64,000 nucleotides of DNA from CAZMZW01 sp963802275. GTDB lineage: Bacteria > Chloroflexota > Anaerolineae > Anaerolineales > Anaerolineaceae. Location: positions 868,001-932,000 of the forward strand of contig CAWDIB010000004.1 in NCBI GenBank assembly GCA_963802275.1, given 5' to 3'. The notes below the pieces were generated by a model, which was not told the origin of the DNA, did not search any database, and saw only the letters and a list, made by a program, of their open reading frames with translations. Numbering within the stretch: position 1 is the first letter of the stretch; each line of letters begins with the position of its first letter. The position numbers were made by a program, and so were the translations under genes. Positions 9,356 to 17,637 of the stretch are shown piece by piece.

Positions 9356-10041
9356 TTTCCATTGTCCTTTGAAATTAATCCATCATATAAATGAATGACC
9401 CGCCGTGCCCTGGCTGCCACCGTTGGGTCGTGGGTCACAATGATCAGGGTGGTGCCAACCTTCTTATTGAGGTTCACCAATAAGTCCATGATCTCCCGGC
9501 CAGACTTTGAATCCAGGTTGCCAGTCGGTTCATCCGCCATGATGATGGCGGGATTGTTGACCAAAGCCCTGGCAATCGCAACGCGTTGCTGCTGCCCGCC
9601 AGACAACTCCATGGGTTTGTGATTCACGCGGTCTGCCAGGCCAACCGCTTGCAGGGATTTAAGAGCGCGGTCACGCCGGCTGCCATTCAAACCCGAATAC
9701 CGCAACGGCAGTTCGACATTGCCAAGAGCGGTCATACGGGGAAGCAGATTGAAGTTTTGAAAAACGAATCCAACCTTGCGGTTGCGAATTTCAGCCAACT
9801 GGTCATCATTCAGGTTGGCCACACTCTCACCATCTAAAAAATATTCGCCGCTCGTCGGCCGGTCAAGACAGCCAAGCAGGTTCATCAGGGTGGATTTACC
9901 TGAACCAGATGGGCCCATAATGGCAATCACTTCGCCACGCCGGATGTTCAGGTTCACCCCGCACAATGCGCGCACTTCCACTTCACCCATCTGGTAGACT
10001 TTGCATAGCTCGTGTGCTTCAATGACATGATCCTGTTTCAT
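9352..10041 (-). CDS. ABC transporter ATP-binding protein, MacB/LolD family
   Basis: 229-residue ATPase partner of the permease. Walker A GPSGSGKST, Q-loop in FVFQNFNLLPRMT, signature LSGGQQQRVAIARAL, Walker B IIMADEPTGNLDS and switch histidine in IVTHDP are all intact. The LDRPTSGEY and NLDSKSG stretches are typical of the MacB/LolD/FtsE branch. It lies three bases after the membrane-fusion gene and overlaps the permease by four bases, so the three form one coupled transport unit under the TetR regulator. The substrate is unknown; antimicrobial peptides, macrolides and lipids are typical for the family. Confidence 0.95.
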   Translation of the reverse strand: MKQDHVIEAHELCKVYQMGEVEVRALCGVNLNIRRGEVIAIMGPSGSGKSTLMNLLGCLDRPTSGEYFLDGESVANLNDDQLAEIRNRKVGFVFQNFNLLPRMTALGNVELPLRYSGLNGSRRDRALKSLQAVGLADRVNHKPMELSGGQQQRVAIARALVNNPAIIMADEPTGNLDSKSGREIMDLLVNLNKKVGTTLIIVTHDPTVAARARRVIHLYDGLISKDNGK

Positions 10042-10044
10042 TGT

Positions 10045-11578
10045 TTACCTCAGGAATCCGGGCATGCCCCCGCCCGGCATGGAGCTGCCGCTGCTATCAA
10101 ACAACTGGGTGGGTGGATTAACGATCACCAAATCGCTTTCATTCAAGTCACCTTTCACTATCTCGGTTTCAATATCCGATGAAGCGCCGATTTCGACAGG
10201 AACCTGGATGGTCTGATTATTGCGCAGCACAAAGACAATATATGCTCCACCGCGTTTCGTAATGGCACGGTTGGGCACAATCAATACATTCTTGATCTCA
10301 CTGACGACAATATTGACCGCAGCAGTCATACCTGGCCGCACCTCTCCATTGCCATCATTCAGTTCGATGGTAATGGTGAAGTTGACCACACCCTGTTTAT
10401 CAACTCCCACCGGTTCAACCTGGGTGACAATTCCGGTGAACTTTTTCCCCAGGACGGCATCGAAGGTCAGTTCAACCCTTTGACCTGCCTGAACCTGGTT
10501 CACATCCACTTCTGGTATCTCCACCTTGATAAACAAGTGGGAAAGGTCATCAACCCGGAAAGAAGTCAGCCCGGTGGTGACCTGATCACCCGCCTTGGCA
10601 TCTGCCTTGGTAACCGTGCCGCTGAATGGCACGATAATCTTTGCCATACGGACAGTTGCTTCTGCCGCATCCACCCGCGCCTGGGCCGCTTCAATATCAT
10701 CCCTGGTGGGACTGTCAACCAGCCTTGCCCAAGCCCGGCGGGCATCGTCTGCCTGTGCCTTGGCCAGGTCATACCGGGCAAAGTCCTCGGCCACGGTATT
10801 GTCATAAGTTCTGCCCAGCAGCAGGTTAAGCGCGCGCAGGGCTTTATCATTGGCCAATTGCGCGGTGGCCAGTTTTTCAAGCGCTGCAGTCAATTCAGCA
10901 TCCGGCGTGGGGTGAGTGATCATGCGGTCATATTCATACTGGGCATTTTTCAACTCATTGGCAGCGAGCAGGAACTCACTGCGTGCCTTGTATACATTCA
11001 CCCAATTAGAATTTTTATAATTCCAGCGGTCACGATCATTTTTTGTAGTCTGAACTTTATCGTCCGCCCTCACCAAAGTCAGGTAAGCATCCGCCTCAGC
11101 CGTATTTGATTGCAGGGCATCTTCCAGGTTTCTCCGGGCAGCCACCAGTTCAGCACGGGCAGTATTAATTGCCTGCGAAACCGTAGTTGGATCCAGTTCT
11201 GCCAATAACTGATCTTTGACCACCTGCTCATTTAATTTGACATTGACCTGTCCTATTCGTCCGCTGGTTTGCCAGGACAGATCCGCGCTCTGATTGGCAT
11301 TGACCGTGCCGGTCGCCCCGACAATGGCCACCAGGTCGCCCCGTCTGACAGCCGTGGTCTGCATCGAGGCAATCAATTTTTGCTGATTGATATTATTGTT
11401 GACAACGGAAACGAGTAATTCCAATCGCCACTACGGCAGCAAGAACCAGCAACCAGGCTTTTTTTCCCAGGTTCTTAAACTTTAAATAAGCTGCAGAAAG
11501 AAAATTCTGTTTTTTCTCAGGCAATGACTTTGCCTCTTTATCTTTATTGTTGTTTTTTTTGATTGCTGTCATTTTCAT
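10045..11578 (-). CDS. Membrane-fusion protein (HlyD/MacA family), frameshifted near N-terminus as sequenced
   Basis: Periplasm- or wall-spanning adaptor of the adjacent ABC exporter. From ATG 11578, a Lys-rich cytoplasmic tail leads to one TM segment (AWLLVLAAVVAIGI); as written this frame stops at 11393. The rest of the protein continues in the next frame: a biotinyl/lipoyl-like half (VGATGTVNANQSADLSW), a long alpha-hairpin coiled coil (about residues 110-260), the second lipoyl half (VPFSGTVTKADAKAGDQV) and beta-barrel domains, ending in a Gly/Pro-rich tail. One extra base between 11393 and 11433, probably in the AAA at 11409-11411, explains the break; the 1534-bp span is 3n+1. The repaired product is about 510 residues. 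It starts 10 bp after the TetR stop. Confidence 0.88.
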
Positions 11579-11587
11579 CTTCCTTTT

Positions 11588-12206
11588 CTAATTCGATTTT
11601 GCAGTGATGTAATTAATCGCAATGTCCAACGTTTCATCAATCATTTGATCGCGCAATTTTGTATCCGACAGGCGACCCAAATGAAATAAGAACAGAGGCG
11701 CATTGATGAGACTAATCAAAGTCATGGCAGCCACGCGGGGTTCTTTTTCACGAAAGAAACCTTTTTGCTGGCCCTTTTTCGATCAAATCAACCAGCGTGC
11801 TGAATTGGTTATCCAAAAGCATTTTCTTTCCCACGGGGCCATTAATTTTTTTAAATGGCAAAATCCAGAGAAGGCGGAACAGTTTTGGCCTGGATTTCGC
11901 CTTTTCAATGTAATCCTGAAGCGCCTTTTTCAGGTTCAGCACCAGGTCCTCACCTTCCCCGCTTTGCAGAATTTTTTCAAAGCGGCTGCGGATCTGCCCT
12001 TCCTGACGGGAAATCAATGCCTGGACGAGCGCATCCCTGTCCTGATAATAGGTGTAAATTGACATATGCGATAATCCCGCCTTCTCCGCAATCTTGCGGA
12101 TGCTGATCTGTTCCGGCTGCAAGGTATCCAACAAAGTGACACTTGCATCCAGGATGCGGTTACGCATGGCGTTTACTCTTTCGTCAGATTGTTTCTTCCT
12201 GGGCAT
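11588..12206 (-). CDS. TetR/AcrR-family transcriptional regulator (frameshifted as sequenced)
   Basis: Probable repressor of its own operon. The N-terminal helix-turn-helix is clear: RILDASVTLL, then ISIRKIAEKAGLSHMSIYTYYQDRDALVQALI. The frame as written stops at 11748 after IEKGPAKRFLS. The next frame continues the ligand-binding domain (GFFREKEPRVAAMTLISLIN and on to YITAKSN) and stops at 11588. Removing one base from the CCC at 11772-11774 or the T run at 11775-11779 joins the two into 205 residues, normal for TetR proteins; the 619-bp span is 3n+1. GAGGT precedes the ATG. The ligand is unknown; as in other TetR-efflux pairs, it is likely a transported compound. Confidence 0.9.
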
Positions 12207-12219
12207 GTTTACCTCTAAA

Positions 12220-12248
12220 ATATACAGAGTATATAATACACTGTATAT
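12220..12248. promoter_or_regulatory. Palindromic operator, probable TetR binding site
   Basis: Near-perfect 29-bp inverted repeat with outer arms ATATACAG (12220-12227) and CTGTATAT (12241-12248) and inner arms GTAT and ATAC. It begins 14 bases upstream of the tetR start and covers the -10 box and part of the spacer of the operon promoter, where a repressor would block polymerase. Confidence 0.72.
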
Positions 12249-12261
12249 ATATATTTGTCAA
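12233..12261 (-). promoter_or_regulatory. Sigma-70-type promoter of the TetR-ABC efflux operon
   Basis: On the minus strand a perfect -35 TTGACA (12261-12256) is followed after exactly 17 bases by a -10 TATTAT (12238-12233). Predicted start is near 12226, leaving a leader of about 20 bases with GAGGT before the tetR ATG. It overlaps the palindromic operator, suggesting autoregulation. Confidence 0.8.
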
Positions 12262-12331
12262 GGTGTTTTTTATTAACCTTTCATTAATATTTCTTTGAGC
12301 CTTTCAGCTCAGCTATAATCTTCATGCATTT

Positions 12332-13584
12332 ATGAAAAAAAGATTCCTTCTTGTCATCGGGGTCCTGCTGCCCCTCTTGCTGCTGCCATTGATCACCACC
12401 AGCAGCATCTGGTATCCGCAGCAGCCAGGCGACCAGGCAAGGCAATACACACGACCACTTGAGTTTGATTATTTTTACTGGACGCTGCAATCTCTGTGGG
12501 AAAAGAGCAGCCAGGCAACCCTGGCGGTTGAAAGCGGAATCAACTCTTTCAAATCCAGGGTTATCATCCTGGATTTTCTGGACCTCATCAAGCGAATCCA
12601 TGACCTTGATAAACAGATCCTGCAGGTTTATTCCAACCCGGAAATCACCAATCATGGTGAGGAAGCAAGATCGCTGATTAGCACAAAAGGAAAGGGCAGA
12701 AGCAATTTTTGCCCAGCAAAGGCTGCTGGCTGAATCCATTCTCCAATCTCAGATCAGTGCCATTCTTAGCTCAGAAGGGGTTGAATTTCATTCAATCCCC
12801 CTTTCCTCCTGTTTTATTTAAAATCACCAGTCTGCCGGACCAACTCATCCTTTCACCGCGATCCATTATCCGTGAAGAGGCATCCATCTCCCTCGAACCG
12901 GGGTTAACGGATCAACAAAAAGATGAATTGGAAAAAAATGTCAGTGATAAACTGGATGTGTCCGCGCTGGTGGTTCCTCTGGGAGGTGTGGGGGTTTATC
13001 CCACCATGGTTTACCGGGAAGCATCCCTGGAATACCTGGTCAGAGTCATCGCGCACGAATGGATCCATAACTATCTTGCCTTCAAACCGCTCGGCTGGAA
13101 TTATGATGCCAGCCCGCAGTTACGCACCATGAACGAAACCACTGCAGAGCTTTGCGCCACCGAAATCAGCCAGGCCGTTCTGCACGGTTTTTATGCAGAA
13201 CGGTCAGCCACTGGCAAGGACAAGGATGTGTTTGCGGTCAGCTATAACCAAAATGAATCATTCAACTTTAACAAGGAAATGCACGCCACCCGGGTGGCAG
13301 TGGATGAATTGCTCGCACAAGGAAAAATAGAAGAGGCGGAACAGTTAATGGAAGAAAAACGCGAATTTTTCTGGGAAAACGGGTACCAGATCCGCAAATT
13401 AAACCAGGCATATTTTGCTTTCTATGGCGCCTATGCAGACAAACCATTGGGAGCGGCTGGAAAAGACCCGGTGGGGCCGACGGTGCGGGCGCTGCGCGAA
13501 AAAAGCCGTTCCTTGCAGGATTTCCTGAAACGGATTTCATTCATGACCTCATTTGAAGCACTTCAAAAAGCCATTTCAGATTAA
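12332..13584 (+). CDS. Membrane-anchored HEWIH zinc metallopeptidase-like protein (two frameshifts as sequenced)
   Basis: Not assigned to a named family, but the parts are clear. The N-terminus is a signal anchor (MKKRFLLVIGVLLPLLLLPL). A helical, coiled-coil-like region follows (to about residue 160), then a domain with the zinc motif HEWIH in RVIAHEWIHNYLAF and a downstream NETTAELCATEIS supplying a likely third ligand Glu, as in gluzincin-type peptidases. The reading frame breaks twice, each time as one extra base: AAAA at 12685-12688 and CCCCC at 12797-12801. Correcting both restores ERAEAIFAQQRLLAES and VEFHSIPFPPVLFKI and a 416-residue protein; the 1253-bp span is 3n+2. A TATAAT at 12314-12319 lies 12 bases before the ATG. 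Substrate unknown; the active site would be extracytoplasmic. Confidence 0.75.
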
Positions 13585-13594
13585 AAGGAATTCT

Positions 13595-14002
13595 TTAAAA
13601 ATCCTCCCCCAGATCATCCGCGCCGCCATGAGAAGTCATACCTGATTGACCCAGGTCAGGCATCTCGTTTTCAATTTGCTCGGGCGTCTCCCCTTTTTCC
13701 AACCTGCCAACCACCTCGTTGAATTCAGAGCCCATATCTTCACCCAACTCCGAGCTCATTTTACGCATCATGCCAGCCAGTTTTTTGGGATCGTCATCAA
13801 TGCCATCCAGCATCTCCGGGTTAGCCAGGTCACTCATGCGACGGTCTTCTGATTTCGCCACACGGATGCGCCCAATACGGCGGGTAACCCTCTGATGATG
13901 GCAACCGGGACAGATTACCGGTTTTTTTCCATACTCTGCATAGGAAAAAAACTGATCAAATTTCCTGCCGCATTCCAGGCATAAAAAATCGTAAAATGGC
14001 AC
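13595..14002 (-). CDS. FmdB-type zinc ribbon protein
   Basis: 135-residue protein with an N-terminal FmdB/CxxC regulatory zinc ribbon: MPFYDFLCLECG with CLEC, then CPGCHH, giving four Cys ligands. The remaining 80 residues are acidic and helical, with DDPKKLAGMMRKMSSELGED and GETPEQIENEMPD, ending in a disordered tail. FmdB-like proteins are linked to regulation, but the role of this branch is unknown. The start is GTG with AGGAGG four bases upstream. It is convergent with the metallopeptidase (10-bp gap) and divergent from gmk. Confidence 0.82.
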   Translation of the reverse strand: MPFYDFLCLECGRKFDQFFSYAEYGKKPVICPGCHHQRVTRRIGRIRVAKSEDRRMSDLANPEMLDGIDDDPKKLAGMMRKMSSELGEDMGSEFNEVVGRLEKGETPEQIENEMPDLGQSGMTSHGGADDLGEDF

Positions 14003-14033
14003 CTCGCCTCCTGGGCGAAAAATTGATTGATAT

Positions 14034-14039
14034 TATAAT
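14034..14039 (+). promoter_or_regulatory. Possible -10 box of the gmk-rhomboid unit
   Basis: TATAAT 35 bases upstream of the gmk ATG in the gap after the divergent FmdB gene. No convincing -35 is seen. Confidence 0.4.
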
Positions 14040-14074
14040 CAGTTCACTTTTCAGAATGCAAATGGTGCTTGCTA

Positions 14075-14692
14075 ATGACTGTTGACTTGAACCTCCTGGT
14101 GCAAAAACCACTGATGATCGTGATCTCAGGACCTTCCGGCGTGGGTAAGGATTCCCTCATCCATGAATTATTAAAGCGAAATCTGCCCATCCATTTTGTC
14201 ATCACCGCCAACACCAGAGCCCCCAGGCCGGATGAAAAAGAGGGCGTGGATTACTTTTTTGTCAGCCGTGAGCGTTTCCAAGAGATGATTGAGCAAGATG
14301 AATTAATTGAATACTCACGCGTTTATGAAGACTACAAGGGCGTACCAAAATCACAGGTGGAACAGGCCTTCGCCAGCGGCAAGGATGTCATCATGCGCCT
14401 GGATGTGCAAGGGGCGGAAAAAATCCGCAGACTTTTCCCGGAAGCGTTGTTGATCTTCCTGGTGCCTGCCAATGAAGAAGAATGGCTGGAACGATTCAGG
14501 GGACGGAACGGTGAACTGCCGGCAGACTGGGAAGTGAGAATGAAAAAGGTCGAGGAGGAACTGCAAAAGGTTTCCCTGTTTGATTACGTGGTGGTCAATT
14601 CCAAGAACAAACTGGAGGAAGCTGTGGCGGTCGTGGAAGCCATCCTCACAGCCGAACACCACCGCACCCGCCCGCGGAGCACCACACTTTGA
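14075..14692 (+). CDS. gmk: Guanylate kinase
   Basis: Phosphorylates GMP to GDP with ATP. 205 residues from ATG 14075. The P-loop GPSGVGKDS is near residue 19, the GMP-binding stretch TANTRAPRPDEKEGVDYFFV follows (usual TTR.PRxGExxGxDY/F), then IEYSRVYEDYKGVP and LDVQGAEKIRRLFP. The lid region carries R-x-R in FRGRNGE. An in-frame TTG lies six bases upstream, but ATG is preferred. It overlaps the rhomboid gene by four bases, so the two are translationally coupled. An unusual 10-residue N-terminal extension precedes the first strand. Confidence 0.95.
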   Translation: MTVDLNLLVQKPLMIVISGPSGVGKDSLIHELLKRNLPIHFVITANTRAPRPDEKEGVDYFFVSRERFQEMIEQDELIEYSRVYEDYKGVPKSQVEQAFASGKDVIMRLDVQGAEKIRRLFPEALLIFLVPANEEEWLERFRGRNGELPADWEVRMKKVEEELQKVSLFDYVVVNSKNKLEEAVAVVEAILTAEHHRTRPRSTTL

Positions 14693-15447
14693 TTGATAAT
14701 CAGCCTGGCGACAACAGACTGAATGAAAGCCAGACAAATAAACCACTGCCGCCATCCGCACGCAGGAAATTTCCACCTCTCACCCTGGGAATCATCCTGA
14801 TCACTGCGCTGGTTTATGGGCTGCAAATCCTTTCCACATTAATCATTGGCAGCGATCTGCCTTATATCTATTTCGGCAAAATCAATGAATTGATTCTGCA
14901 GGGGCAGCTTTGGCGGTTGATCACACCCATCCTCCTGCATGGCAGTCTGCCGCACATCCTCTCCAACATGTATGCCGTGTTCATCATCGGTCCAACCATC
15001 GAACGCAGCTACGGTTCCAACCGATTCCTGGCGCTTTACCTTCTCTCAGGGATGTTTGGCAATGTGTTTTCATTCCTATTCACCCTCGCGCCCTCTTTAG
15101 GAGCGTCCACCTCCATTTTTGGGCTGGTTGCAGCCCAGGCCGTCTATGTATACCGCAACCGCGCCTTTTTCGGACGGGCAGCCCAGCCCATGCTGATGAA
15201 TCTTGGTATCATCATCTTCATCAACATGGCGATTGGACTACTGCCGGGGATAGATTATTTTGGCCATCTGGGTGGTCTAATCGGCGGTTTGATCTTTGCC
15301 TGGATGGCGGGTCCGCTCTACGAGTTAACGGTGACCCCATTCGGAACCACCCTGGTGGAAAAGGAAAGCCGCCATTTGGAGCGTGCTGTCCTGATTGAAC
15401 TCATTCTCATTTTCCTGGCTGCCCTGACCAAATTCATCATCCGTTAA
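14689..15447 (+). CDS. Rhomboid-family intramembrane serine protease
   Basis: 252-residue polytopic membrane protease cleaving substrates within the bilayer. About 45 N-terminal residues are cytoplasmic and basic/Pro-rich. The six-TM core has the LWRLITPILLHGSLPHILSN signature (His and Asn of the oxyanion site), the catalytic serine S140 in GASTSIFG and the catalytic histidine H193 in FGHLGGLIGG. The start is TTG, overlapping the gmk stop as TTGA; no in-frame ATG exists before the first TM. The substrate is unknown. Confidence 0.9.
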   Translation: MIDNQPGDNRLNESQTNKPLPPSARRKFPPLTLGIILITALVYGLQILSTLIIGSDLPYIYFGKINELILQGQLWRLITPILLHGSLPHILSNMYAVFIIGPTIERSYGSNRFLALYLLSGMFGNVFSFLFTLAPSLGASTSIFGLVAAQAVYVYRNRAFFGRAAQPMLMNLGIIIFINMAIGLLPGIDYFGHLGGLIGGLIFAWMAGPLYELTVTPFGTTLVEKESRHLERAVLIELILIFLAALTKFIIR

Positions 15448-15663
15448 TAAAACACCAGTCATCAGGGCAGAATAAACCATCAACAACGGATCAAGCTTGG
15501 GTTTTAAGTCTTGCCGGTTGCCTTATTTCTGCGCGTTCAATTATTAATTTCATAATAACCATATTTGGAAAAACAATTAACACCAACGGCAGGCTACTAA
15601 AACCGCCCAATATGAATCATGTTGCTGCCCAACAACGAGATGGCCTGTCCAATCCAGATAATG

Positions 15664-15694
15664 AAAAAGGTCCTTGGTAAAGAACCTTTTTTTC
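15664..15694. terminator. Bidirectional terminator after the rhomboid gene
   Basis: AAAAAGGTCCTT (15664-15675) pairs with AAGAACCTTTTT over a four-base loop with one mismatch, and T runs lie on both strands. It separates the rhomboid gene from the convergent SHOCT-like/DUF2089 operon. The rest of the 278-bp gap (15448-15725) shows no gene or other clear element. Confidence 0.65.
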
Positions 15695-15725
15695 ACCCTG
15701 ATACCTCTCCCCGGCTGGTCATTGG

Positions 15726-16112
15726 CTATTCAATGAACACTTCAACATGTTCGCCATCCTCGTCATCAAACACATCCAAAATCTGGCCGGTCAAGCCTGC
15801 CTGTATGGCCTTTGAGATTTCATCGTTATAAACACCGTGAACCATGGGGGTAAAGTGCGCACCCATTTTCATTCCGGCATTGATCACCCCCAATGGGATG
15901 CGAATATTCGCCCGCGATTTGCCGGTACGAGTCTCCGTCACGACCACCCTCAGCCAGCGACCGGGTTTGCCGCTGTCTTTTTCAGTGGTTGCCCCTCCTT
16001 GCTTTTTTGCCTCTTTGCCTGAATTGAGTGCATCCAGCAGATTTGCCGCTTCTTCGGCATTAATTTTCCCTTCCTGAAGCATTTTCAAGATTAATAATTT
16101 TTCATCATCCAT
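15726..16112 (-). CDS. SHOCT-like/YvlB-type small protein
   Basis: 128 residues. The first 35 form a helical hairpin of the SHOCT/YvlB-N type, with the pattern LKMLQEGKINAEEAANLLDAL (given here as LKMLQEGKI and AEEAANLLDAL around residues 8-28). A Lys/Gly-rich linker follows, then a conserved C-terminal domain beginning GRWLRVVVTETRTGKSRANI, with IPLGVINAGMK. No TM segment. Such proteins occur next to DUF2089 regulators in several bacterial phyla. It lies 15 bp downstream of the DUF2089 gene in the same operon, and the two share the same helical module. The molecular role is unknown. Confidence 0.78.
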   Translation of the reverse strand: MDDEKLLILKMLQEGKINAEEAANLLDALNSGKEAKKQGGATTEKDSGKPGRWLRVVVTETRTGKSRANIRIPLGVINAGMKMGAHFTPMVHGVYNDEISKAIQAGLTGQILDVFDDEDGEHVEVFIE

Positions 16113-16127
16113 TTTTTATCAGCCTTT

Positions 16128-16529
16128 CTAATGATCTGGCGACTTTTCGACCATACCCTTTAAACGGATTTGGGCTTCGCCGGCAGTAATTTTCCCCTTG
16201 TTTAATTCATTCAAGATTTTTTTTCTTTCCTCAGGAGAAATCTCCTCAGGGGTTTCCTCTGCTTCGAAACCCATTTGCTCAAGCATTTCATTAAACCGGT
16301 TGCGCAAGGTTGGATAGGAGAGTTTTAACTCTTCCTCCATGCGATTAAACTTGCCTTCACAGCGAATAAAGATCAGTAAAAATTGTAATTGGTCCGGGGA
16401 CAAATTCGTAAAAGGAGAATGGGGAAAATTGAATTTGCCTTCAATGGTGGTACGGCAATGCGGGCAATGGAGATGGGTGATGATGAGGTCATCTTTGCAA
16501 ACAGGGCACTTGTCAATTAAAGGGTTCAC
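16128..16529 (-). CDS. DUF2089-family DNA-binding-like regulator
   Basis: 133 residues. An N-terminal zinc ribbon with CPVC and CPHC is followed by a sigma-70-region-4-like helix-turn-helix (LSPDQLQFLLIFIRCEGKFN, then MEEELKLSYPTLRNRFNEML), the DUF2089 hallmark. The C-terminal 30 residues (SPEERKKILNELNKGKITAG and on) repeat the SHOCT-like module found at the N-terminus of the next gene. The start is GTG with GGTGA four bases upstream. Likely a transcriptional regulator, possibly controlling or binding its SHOCT-like partner through the shared module (inference). Confidence 0.85.
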   Translation of the reverse strand: MNPLIDKCPVCKDDLIITHLHCPHCRTTIEGKFNFPHSPFTNLSPDQLQFLLIFIRCEGKFNRMEEELKLSYPTLRNRFNEMLEQMGFEAEETPEEISPEERKKILNELNKGKITAGEAQIRLKGMVEKSPDH

Positions 16530-16617
16530 TTTTTCACCAAAAAAACTACCGTAAAATAGTAATTATTAATAATAATAACACAAATGTTTATTTTTTTCAA
16601 TAAGCTGCTTTATTTTA

Positions 16618-17016
16618 TTAATTTTTTACGGAAAATTGTTGAATATTATTAATATATTTAGTTAATACGAACCAATGACCACTTCGATCGGCTGATTTTT
16701 CAGGGGCACGGTCATAATAAATCTCGAAAATTTCACCTTTTGATGTTTCAATTCGAAAATAATATCTGCCCACTCCCCAAGAACCCTTCAGCCTGGCACG
16801 TTCTGCGTGTTCAGGACTCATGTTCTTTTCCTGTGAACCCCTTCTTGAAAAATCCTGCCAAGCCATGAGGATTTTTACAATGCGGTATTTTTGATTTCGC
16901 CAAACAAATCCATCCGGACATTTGGGCTGCTTGGAAAAGAGGGGCTGTGAATTAAAGACTACGGCTATTTCTTCTCCGATGAATTTTTTCATAAACTGTT
17001 CTTCATCTTGAGGCAT
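16618..17016 (-). CDS. DUF6504-like small cytoplasmic protein
   Basis: 132 residues with no signal or TM segment. Visible features are FIGEEIAVVFNSQPLFSKQP, KCPDGFVWRNQKYRI, MAWQDFSRRG and GRYYFRIETSKGEIFEIYYDRAP. That order (short barrel, then 'P..F.W....Y.V..vl..W.d', then 'y.v....G..feiyyd') matches a widespread family of unknown function, often named DUF6504 and sometimes found beside DNA polymerase genes. The product is predicted from an extended -10 promoter whose start point would fall on or at the ATG. No function is assigned. Divergent from sixA. Confidence 0.65.
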   Translation of the reverse strand: MPQDEEQFMKKFIGEEIAVVFNSQPLFSKQPKCPDGFVWRNQKYRIVKILMAWQDFSRRGSQEKNMSPEHAERARLKGSWGVGRYYFRIETSKGEIFEIYYDRAPEKSADRSGHWFVLTKYINNIQQFSVKN

Positions 17017-17022
17017 AATCTG

Positions 17023-17031
17023 ATTATAACA
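17023..17031 (-). promoter_or_regulatory. Extended -10 promoter, probably leaderless
   Basis: On the minus strand TGTTATAAT (TGn plus perfect -10) lies six bases before the ATG at 17016, so transcription should begin at or within a base or two of the start codon. No ribosome binding site is possible. Confidence 0.65.
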
Positions 17032-17056
17032 ATTGATTTTTTCCCCGAAATGAGCG

Positions 17057-17065
17057 TGTTATACT
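17057..17065 (+). promoter_or_regulatory. Extended -10 promoter of sixA-like gene
   Basis: TGTTATACT (TGn plus TATACT) lies 29 bases before the ATG at 17095. The transcript would carry the ribosome site GTGGAG. Confidence 0.6.
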
Positions 17066-17094
17066 ATTTTCAATAATTTTTGTGGAGCCATCCA

Positions 17095-17583
17095 ATGAAA
17101 AGACTACTGATCATGCGCCATGCGAAATCCAGCTGGAAAGACAGCAGCATTGCCGACCATGAAAGGCCTTTAAAGAAACGCGGACTGAAAGACGCCGCGG
17201 AAATCGGGAAAATCCTCAAGCACAAGGGATTGGTGCCTGACAAAATCCTGTCTTCAGATGCAGTAAGGGCAGCCGATACCGCCACGGTGGTTGCCGACAA
17301 ATGCGGGTATAAGCAGGAGGTCGAATTCATTGGCCGCCTGTACATGGCTGAAGGCAGTGCCATCATGGACCTCATTCAATCCCAACCCGATTCGATCAAG
17401 ACGCTGATGGTAATTGGCCACAACCCGGGCATGGAGGCGCTGGTACAGCTGCTATCCAGAAAAATTGAAAGCCTGGCAACGGCCAATGTGGTTTACTTTC
17501 AGACGGATTTAAAAAAATGGAAGAATCTGTCCCTGGAATCCAAAATTAAATTGAAGAATTTTTGGAAACCGAGCGAAGAATAA
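17095..17583 (+). CDS. sixA: SixA-like phosphohistidine phosphatase (histidine phosphatase superfamily)
   Basis: 162-residue cytoplasmic phosphatase. The N-terminus MKRLLIMRHAKSSWKD carries the catalytic RHxK variant of the RHG motif typical of SixA rather than phosphoglycerate mutase. DHERPLKKRGLKDA follows, SSDAVRAADTA gives the second arginine and VIGHNPGMEAL the second catalytic histidine. E. coli SixA dephosphorylates histidine phosphocarrier domains; here the substrate is not known. An upstream in-frame GTG at 17080 is rejected because GTGGAG lies just there, in good position for ATG 17095. A strong terminator follows. Confidence 0.88.
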   Translation: MKRLLIMRHAKSSWKDSSIADHERPLKKRGLKDAAEIGKILKHKGLVPDKILSSDAVRAADTATVVADKCGYKQEVEFIGRLYMAEGSAIMDLIQSQPDSIKTLMVIGHNPGMEALVQLLSRKIESLATANVVYFQTDLKKWKNLSLESKIKLKNFWKPSEE

Positions 17584-17591
17584 TATCCTTT

Positions 17592-17625
17592 ACTCCCCGA
17601 AGCAAATCTTGAGGGGAGTTTTTTT
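17592..17625 (+). terminator. Intrinsic terminator after sixA
   Basis: ACTCCCC (17592-17598) pairs with GGGGAGT (17613-17619) over a 14-base loop and is followed by seven T. Confidence 0.82.
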
Positions 17626-17637
17626 GTCATCAAAACC

